Shown here piece after piece: positions 1 through 5,011 of a DNA stretch of 5,011 nt (position 1 is the first letter of the stretch; every line of letters begins with the position of its first letter). The stretch lies in contig CALEGL010000028.1 in the NCBI GenBank assembly GCA_937876495.1, forward strand, positions 1 to 5,011, given 5' to 3'. The notes beneath the pieces are model-generated. The model was not told where the DNA came from, did no database searches, and worked only from the letters and a program-made list of their open reading frames with translations. Origin of the DNA: an uncultured Bifidobacterium sp. (GTDB taxonomy: Bacteria > Actinomycetota > Actinomycetes > Actinomycetales > Bifidobacteriaceae). A program made the position numbers and the translations under genes.

Positions 1-189
1 CGGCCAGGGGATGCCCGCGGCGTCCGGGGACCGCCAGGCCCCGGGGCCCTCGACGGGTGAGGGCAGGGGGCGGGGGCCGGAGGGTCCCCGGGTCGCCGCC
101 CACCACCAGACGAGCAGCAAGGCCGTGGACAGCCAGGAGAACGCCCACGCGGCGGGCGTGCGCCTGTGCCGGTTCCCCGGGATGGTCAT
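1..189 (-). CDS. Partial membrane-anchored or secreted protein, N-terminus only
   Basis: Read on the minus strand from the ATG at 189-187, this frame stays open for 63 codons to the left edge, so only the N-terminus is present. Residues 1-12 are basic (several Arg and His). Residues 13-32 form a hydrophobic stretch rich in Ala, Leu and Trp (AWAFSWLSTALLLVWWWAA), which fits a signal peptide or signal anchor. Residues 34-63 are Pro/Gly-rich, like an extracytoplasmic linker, and end in 'GIPWP'. No lipobox cysteine is seen. No in-frame start codon occurs just upstream and no clear Shine-Dalgarno sequence precedes the ATG, so translation may be leaderless or weak. Some actinobacterial serine-type D-Ala-D-Ala carboxypeptidases carry a 'PWP' motif after such a linker, but with so little protein that family is only a guess. 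The gene is divergent from the hydrolase-PhzB fusion gene. Gene reality is moderately supported; function is unknown. Confidence 0.55.
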   Translation of the reverse strand, partial: MTIPGNRHRRTPAAWAFSWLSTALLLVWWWAATRGPSGPRPLPSPVEGPGAWRSPDAAGIPWP

Positions 190-495
190 ACGGATGGAAT
201 CGCCGCTCGGCCGTCGACTGATCGTCCCTCCGCGGCATGCGGAGCTGGACGCCGGATTCGATAGGCGGCCATGGCGACGCATGAAGACGTCATGCATCGG
301 ACATTCCCTTCGATAGTTCTGGCTATATCAGGTTCGACGAGTGTGATCTCAGCCCGGCCAACCGGCTTTCGCGACCTTCGTCGCTCCAGCCATTCTGAGG
401 TTTTGGCCCGGGCACCCCGTGTCGCGTTGAATCCTAGGAACCGGGTATGGACACGGACACGCCGGCGCCCATGACCCGTGGGACGGCGATATGGA

Positions 496-507
496 CGGTC
501 CGGACCG
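496..507. promoter_or_regulatory. 12-bp perfect palindrome, possible operator
   Basis: CGGTCCGGACCG is identical to its reverse complement. It lies about 21 bp upstream of a TATCAT hexamer (529-534), close to where a -35 element or a dimeric regulator site would sit for the fusion gene. In GC-rich DNA such palindromes also arise by chance, and no known regulator motif is recognised, so the operator role is inferred from position only. Confidence 0.2.
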
Positions 508-695
508 CCCGTGGGTCCACCGCATCCTTATCATGGTCCCGTCGGTCGTCGTCCGGCCGGGGAGGACGGCTCGTGGTCGTTGTCGTCGTCATATCCGGCG
601 CCGCCGGCACGGATGGCGGAATCGGTCGTCTCCGGCGCCGCCGCATCCATGGCTGCGGGCCGGCTTGCATGCCGGAACCGCATGCGGAGGAACGG

Positions 696-700
696 GGAGG
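696..700 (+). promoter_or_regulatory. Ribosome binding site that fixes the fusion-gene start
   Basis: GGAGG ends five bases before the ATG at 706. The reading frame is open far upstream (to 478 or beyond), with other ATGs such as the one at 682, but those lack a properly spaced purine-rich motif. This site therefore favours 706 as the start. Confidence 0.7.
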
Positions 701-705
701 CAGGA

Positions 706-2001
706 ATGGGGATTCGCATCGAATCGGACGGCGTCACCGCCATCATCCGTCCGTGGGGGAGAAGCGCCGGAACGACGGCTCCGACCGGCCGCGTCCTCGT
801 CATGCCCGGCATCGGGTACACCGTCGACCGTCCGCTGCTGTACTGGTCGGCGCGGGCCCTGTCCTCGGGGGGATGGCTGGTGGACCGTCTTGACCTCGAC
901 CTGCCGGAGACCATCGACTTCCCCTCCACCATCCGTCTTATGGACCGTGCGGTCGACGCGTGGCTTGACGAGGACGCCGGGAAGAGCTGTGGGAAGGACG
1001 CCGGGGACGGCGTCAGACGGGGCGGTCCATCGGCCTTGTCGGGCCGGCCGGTCCCGCGCCTCGTCGTCACCAAATCGCTGTCGACGCTCACGTACCCGCA
1101 TCTCGCGGACCGTGGGGTCCCCGCGATTCTCATGACGCCCGTGCTCAATCCTCCGCCCTTCGACCCGCATCGCTCCGTCATCTCCGTCCCCGACGACGCC
1201 CGCCTTGGCGCCGCCGGAGGGGATGCCGCGTCGGGCGTTCCCCGAGGTTCCACCGGCGTGGTTCCGCCGCTGGTCTGCGCGGGGGATGCCGACCCCTACT
1301 TCGACCCGCACCGGGCGGGAAGACTGACGGACCGCATCCTCGTGCTGCCCGGAGGGAACCATTCGATCGAGGTGCCGGGGGACTGGTCGACGTCGCTGGA
1401 TCATCTCCGCGCCGTCATCGCCGCCGTCGTCGGGTATGCGGCGCTCGTGGCGGAAGTCCCGCGGACAAAGGCGGAGCCCGTGGACGCCGGGTCCGCGGCC
1501 GACTCCGGGGATTCGCCGTCCCTGGCCGGCATCGCAGGGGACTCGGCCGACGCCCGCGCCAGGGCCAACCGGCGCGTTGTGGAGACGTATCTGCGGTCCG
1601 GAAGCGGTCCCGCCCTTCTGCGGCGGCATGGGCTCTTCCAGGAGGACGGCGTGTCCGGACTGTGGACGTCCGACGACGGGCGTCCCGTCGTCGTCACGGG
1701 ACGCGAGACCATCGCGCGGTACGACGAATGGTCGGCTCGGCATTTCCTCGACTGGCGATGGACGAACGTCCGCGTCTGGACGACGGACGACCCCGACCAG
1801 CTGTGGGCCGAGGCCGATGGGGAGGGGACGCTTCGTCTTCCTGGGCACGACCCCGTGGACTACCGCAACCACTTCCTGTACTCCTTCGAGATGCGCGACG
1901 GGCTCATCGCCCGTGAACGCGAGTTCACCAACCCCGTCGTCGAGATGAGGGCGCTGGGAATGGACGTTCCGCGCATAGACCTCGGGGACTTCCCGGAGTA
2001 G
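706..2001 (+). CDS. Alpha/beta-hydrolase fused to a PhzA/PhzB-like domain
   Basis: The 431-residue product has two domains. Residues about 28-245 look like an alpha/beta hydrolase. A strand leads to 'MPGIGYT' (33-39). A degenerate nucleophile elbow 'TKSLST' has Ser124 in place of canonical GxSxG. 'AGDADPYFD' offers Asp196 and 'GGNHSIE' offers His219, completing a plausible Ser-Asp-His triad. Gly/Ala/Asp-rich inserts lie near 89-117 and 167-185. A low-complexity linker (about 250-285) leads to residues 286-431, which match PhzA/PhzB of phenazine biosynthesis, an NTF2/SnoaL-like fold: 'RRHGLFQEDG', 'GLWTSDDG', 'EWSARHFLDW', 'TDDPDQLWAEADG', 'NHFLYSFEMRDG', 'REREFTN'. Glu406 aligns with the PhzB catalytic Glu140 and Ser343 with Ser77, but Tyr339 replaces His73 (alignment and numbering from memory of PhzB). 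The protein has no signal peptide, so it is probably cytoplasmic. The substrate is unknown. An upstream in-frame extension to 478 is open, but its translation looks non-protein-like and lacks a ribosome binding site. The gene is probably co-transcribed with the reductase 68 bp downstream. Confidence 0.92.
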   Translation: MGIRIESDGVTAIIRPWGRSAGTTAPTGRVLVMPGIGYTVDRPLLYWSARALSSGGWLVDRLDLDLPETIDFPSTIRLMDRAVDAWLDEDAGKSCGKDAGDGVRRGGPSALSGRPVPRLVVTKSLSTLTYPHLADRGVPAILMTPVLNPPPFDPHRSVISVPDDARLGAAGGDAASGVPRGSTGVVPPLVCAGDADPYFDPHRAGRLTDRILVLPGGNHSIEVPGDWSTSLDHLRAVIAAVVGYAALVAEVPRTKAEPVDAGSAADSGDSPSLAGIAGDSADARARANRRVVETYLRSGSGPALLRRHGLFQEDGVSGLWTSDDGRPVVVTGRETIARYDEWSARHFLDWRWTNVRVWTTDDPDQLWAEADGEGTLRLPGHDPVDYRNHFLYSFEMRDGLIAREREFTNPVVEMRALGMDVPRIDLGDFPE

Positions 2002-2056
2002 GACCGGAGGACGAACGGAAGGACGACGCCAGCGATCCATCGCGACGATGGGGAGG

Positions 2057-2061
2057 GGAGG
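2057..2061 (+). promoter_or_regulatory. Ribosome binding site of the aldo/keto reductase
   Basis: GGAGG within a G/A-rich run (2051-2063) lies eight bases before the ATG at 2070. A second in-frame ATG at 2076 is also possible but is less well placed. Confidence 0.65.
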
Positions 2062-2069
2062 AACCGACG

Positions 2070-4428
<2,359 letters not shown>

Positions 4429-4442
4429 TCCGGGCTTCGTTC

Positions 4443-4456
4443 AGGGCTTCGGCCTT
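4443..4456 (+). repeat. Small UUCG-tetraloop hairpin after eno
   Basis: AGGGC and GCCTT pair (five base pairs including one G-U) around a TTCG loop closed by C-G, the unusually stable cUUCGg arrangement. It directly precedes the larger terminator stem and may protect the eno mRNA 3' end or aid termination. GGGCTTCG also occurs just upstream at 4433-4440 without a matching partner. Confidence 0.4.
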
Positions 4457-4459
4457 CAG

Positions 4460-4504
4460 CCGTACCCGCCGCGTTCAGTCGAATGCGGCGGGTACGGTCG
4501 TTTT
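4460..4504 (+). terminator. Strong rho-independent terminator of eno
   Basis: A 13-bp perfect GC-rich stem (4460-4472 with 4485-4497) continues inward through one G-U pair and three more pairs, to a four-base AGTC loop (4477-4480). That makes 17 paired positions in all. It is followed by TCG and four Ts (4501-4504). The T-run is short but the stem is very stable. The reverse strand lacks a T-run, so termination is rightward only. The ATG of the next gene begins two bases after the T-run. Confidence 0.85.
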
Positions 4505-4505
4505 C

Positions 4506-5011
4506 ATGAGCTCATCACGAGGCACCCGCCGGAAGGACGGCAAGGACCGACGCCGTGCGGGGTCCGGGCCCCTGGCCTTCTTCGTCTCGCTCATCATCGT
4601 CGCCCTTGGCGCCATCCAGCTGGTGTCATCCTTCCATACCTATGCGCTGGACGTGGCCCAGCTCAACGGACTCAAACGGCAGGAGGCGGCTCTCATCGCC
4701 CAGAAGCGGTCCCTTGAGACGGAGATCGCCCGCTGGGATGACAAGGCCTACGTCACCGCACAGGCGCGGGAGCGTCTCGGCTTCGTCTTCCCCGGCGAGG
4801 TCTCCGTGCACGTCGAGCATCCGGAGGCCGTGGAAGGGTCATCGTCGTCCTCGTCCTCCACCTCGAGCGGAACGTCCACGACGGTGCTGCCGTGGTACAC
4901 CGAGCTTGCCTACGGCATCGAGAAGGCCGATGACGCCGCGGCGCTGAAGTCGTCGTCCTCGTCGTCGTCCTCCGCATCTTCCCCCTCCTCGTCATCCTCG
5001 TCATCCTCGTC
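4506..5011 (+). CDS. DivIC/FtsB-family septum formation initiator (partial, 3' end missing)
   Basis: The frame is open from the ATG at 4506 to the right edge, giving 168 codons without a stop. Residues 1-20 are basic and cytoplasmic. Residues about 22-42 form a single membrane helix. Residues about 46-76 look like a coiled coil ('LNGLKRQEAALIAQKRSLETEI' region). The family motif follows at 77-98: 'WDDKAYVTAQARERLGFVFPGE'. Such proteins join the FtsQ/FtsL-type divisome complex at the septum, with the coiled coil outside the membrane. Eno followed by this gene is the standard actinobacterial order. The C-terminal part is atypical: a serine run at 112-118 and a longer one from 149 to the edge, with only Ala, Pro and Ser between. 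No Shine-Dalgarno sequence precedes the ATG, and the eno terminator hairpin ends eight bases before it. No other start codon is available upstream in frame between eno and this ATG, so the start is fairly sure and translation is probably leaderless. Confidence 0.93.
   Translation, partial: MSSSRGTRRKDGKDRRRAGSGPLAFFVSLIIVALGAIQLVSSFHTYALDVAQLNGLKRQEAALIAQKRSLETEIARWDDKAYVTAQARERLGFVFPGEVSVHVEHPEAVEGSSSSSSSTSSGTSTTVLPWYTELAYGIEKADDAAALKSSSSSSSSASSPSSSSSSSS
4950..5011 (+). repeat. Polyserine-coding TCN triplet tract
   Basis: From 4950 to the window edge the DNA is almost entirely TCG, TCC and TCA triplets, coding eight serines, Ala-Ser-Ser-Pro, then at least eight more serines. It is the C-terminal extracytoplasmic tail of the DivIC-like protein. 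A shorter similar run is at 4839-4859. Triplet units mean length changes would keep the frame. Confidence 0.85.

Larger units (their letters stand above)
190..705. other. Long divergent intergenic region with no convincing gene
   Basis: This 516-bp stretch separates the leftward membrane-protein start from the rightward fusion gene. Several frames are open because the DNA is GC-rich, but their translations are Arg/Pro/Ser-rich, lack recognisable domains and lack ribosome binding sites. I see no tRNA or other structured RNA. The most AT-rich patch is around 300-345, which contains TATATC at 324-329 and, on the other strand, TATAGC; either could hold a promoter. A TATCAT hexamer (five of six matches to the -10 consensus) lies at 529-534, and a perfect palindrome sits just upstream at 496-507. 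A GTC/GTT triplet-rich patch occupies about 570-590. Confidence 0.6.

Noticed and set aside
325..390. Possible tRNA suggested by a GGTTCGA string near 331-337
   Set aside because: No matching acceptor stem, anticodon arm or D-arm could be found around it.
478..705. 76-residue N-terminal extension of the fusion protein
   Set aside because: There is no ribosome binding site at the upstream ATGs and no signal peptide or domain. GGAGG at 696-700 supports the ATG at 706.
589..2040. Long minus-strand open frame (483 codons) opposite the fusion gene
   Set aside because: The translation is Arg/Gly/Pro-rich with no recognisable domain; it is the antisense shadow of a gene with clear domain motifs in GC-rich DNA.
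4555..4947. Closed 130-codon plus-strand frame after eno
   Set aside because: It is a Ser/Arg/Pro-rich shadow in another frame of the DivIC-like gene, whose frame from 4506 carries the membrane helix, coiled coil and family motif.

Overview
The window is high-GC DNA from a Gram-positive actinobacterium, most likely a Bifidobacterium or close relative. The main evidence is the enolase, which reads like a bifidobacterial enolase from its N-terminus to its '[18 protein letters not shown]' C-terminus. Enolase followed by a DivIC/FtsB-type septum protein is also the usual actinobacterial gene order. The species cannot be read from the sequence alone.

Layout. Positions 1-189 (minus strand) hold the N-terminal 63 codons of an exported or membrane-anchored protein that runs off the left edge. 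Positions 190-705 are a long, apparently non-coding region between divergent genes; it holds a 12-bp perfect palindrome and a few weak promoter-like hexamers. Positions 706-2001 (plus) encode an unusual two-domain protein: an alpha/beta-hydrolase fold fused to a C-terminal PhzA/PhzB-type (NTF2-like) domain. Sixty-eight bases later, 2070-2975 encode an aldo/keto reductase, probably in the same transcript. A 157-bp gap carries a probable eno promoter. Enolase occupies 3133-4428, followed by a small UUCG hairpin and a strong intrinsic terminator (4460-4504). A DivIC/FtsB-like gene begins at 4506 and runs off the right edge inside a polyserine tract.

How the parts relate. Enolase and the septum protein are core housekeeping genes with a conserved neighbourhood. 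The fusion protein and reductase look like an accessory two-gene unit inserted upstream. They use more G-ending, GGG/CGG-rich codons than eno and probably act together on an unknown small molecule. The fusion is the most interesting object here: its C-terminal half follows phenazine PhzB without gaps as far as I can align from memory. It keeps the position of the catalytic glutamate but has tyrosine where PhzB has its active-site histidine. No other phenazine genes are visible, so a phenazine pathway is not claimed.
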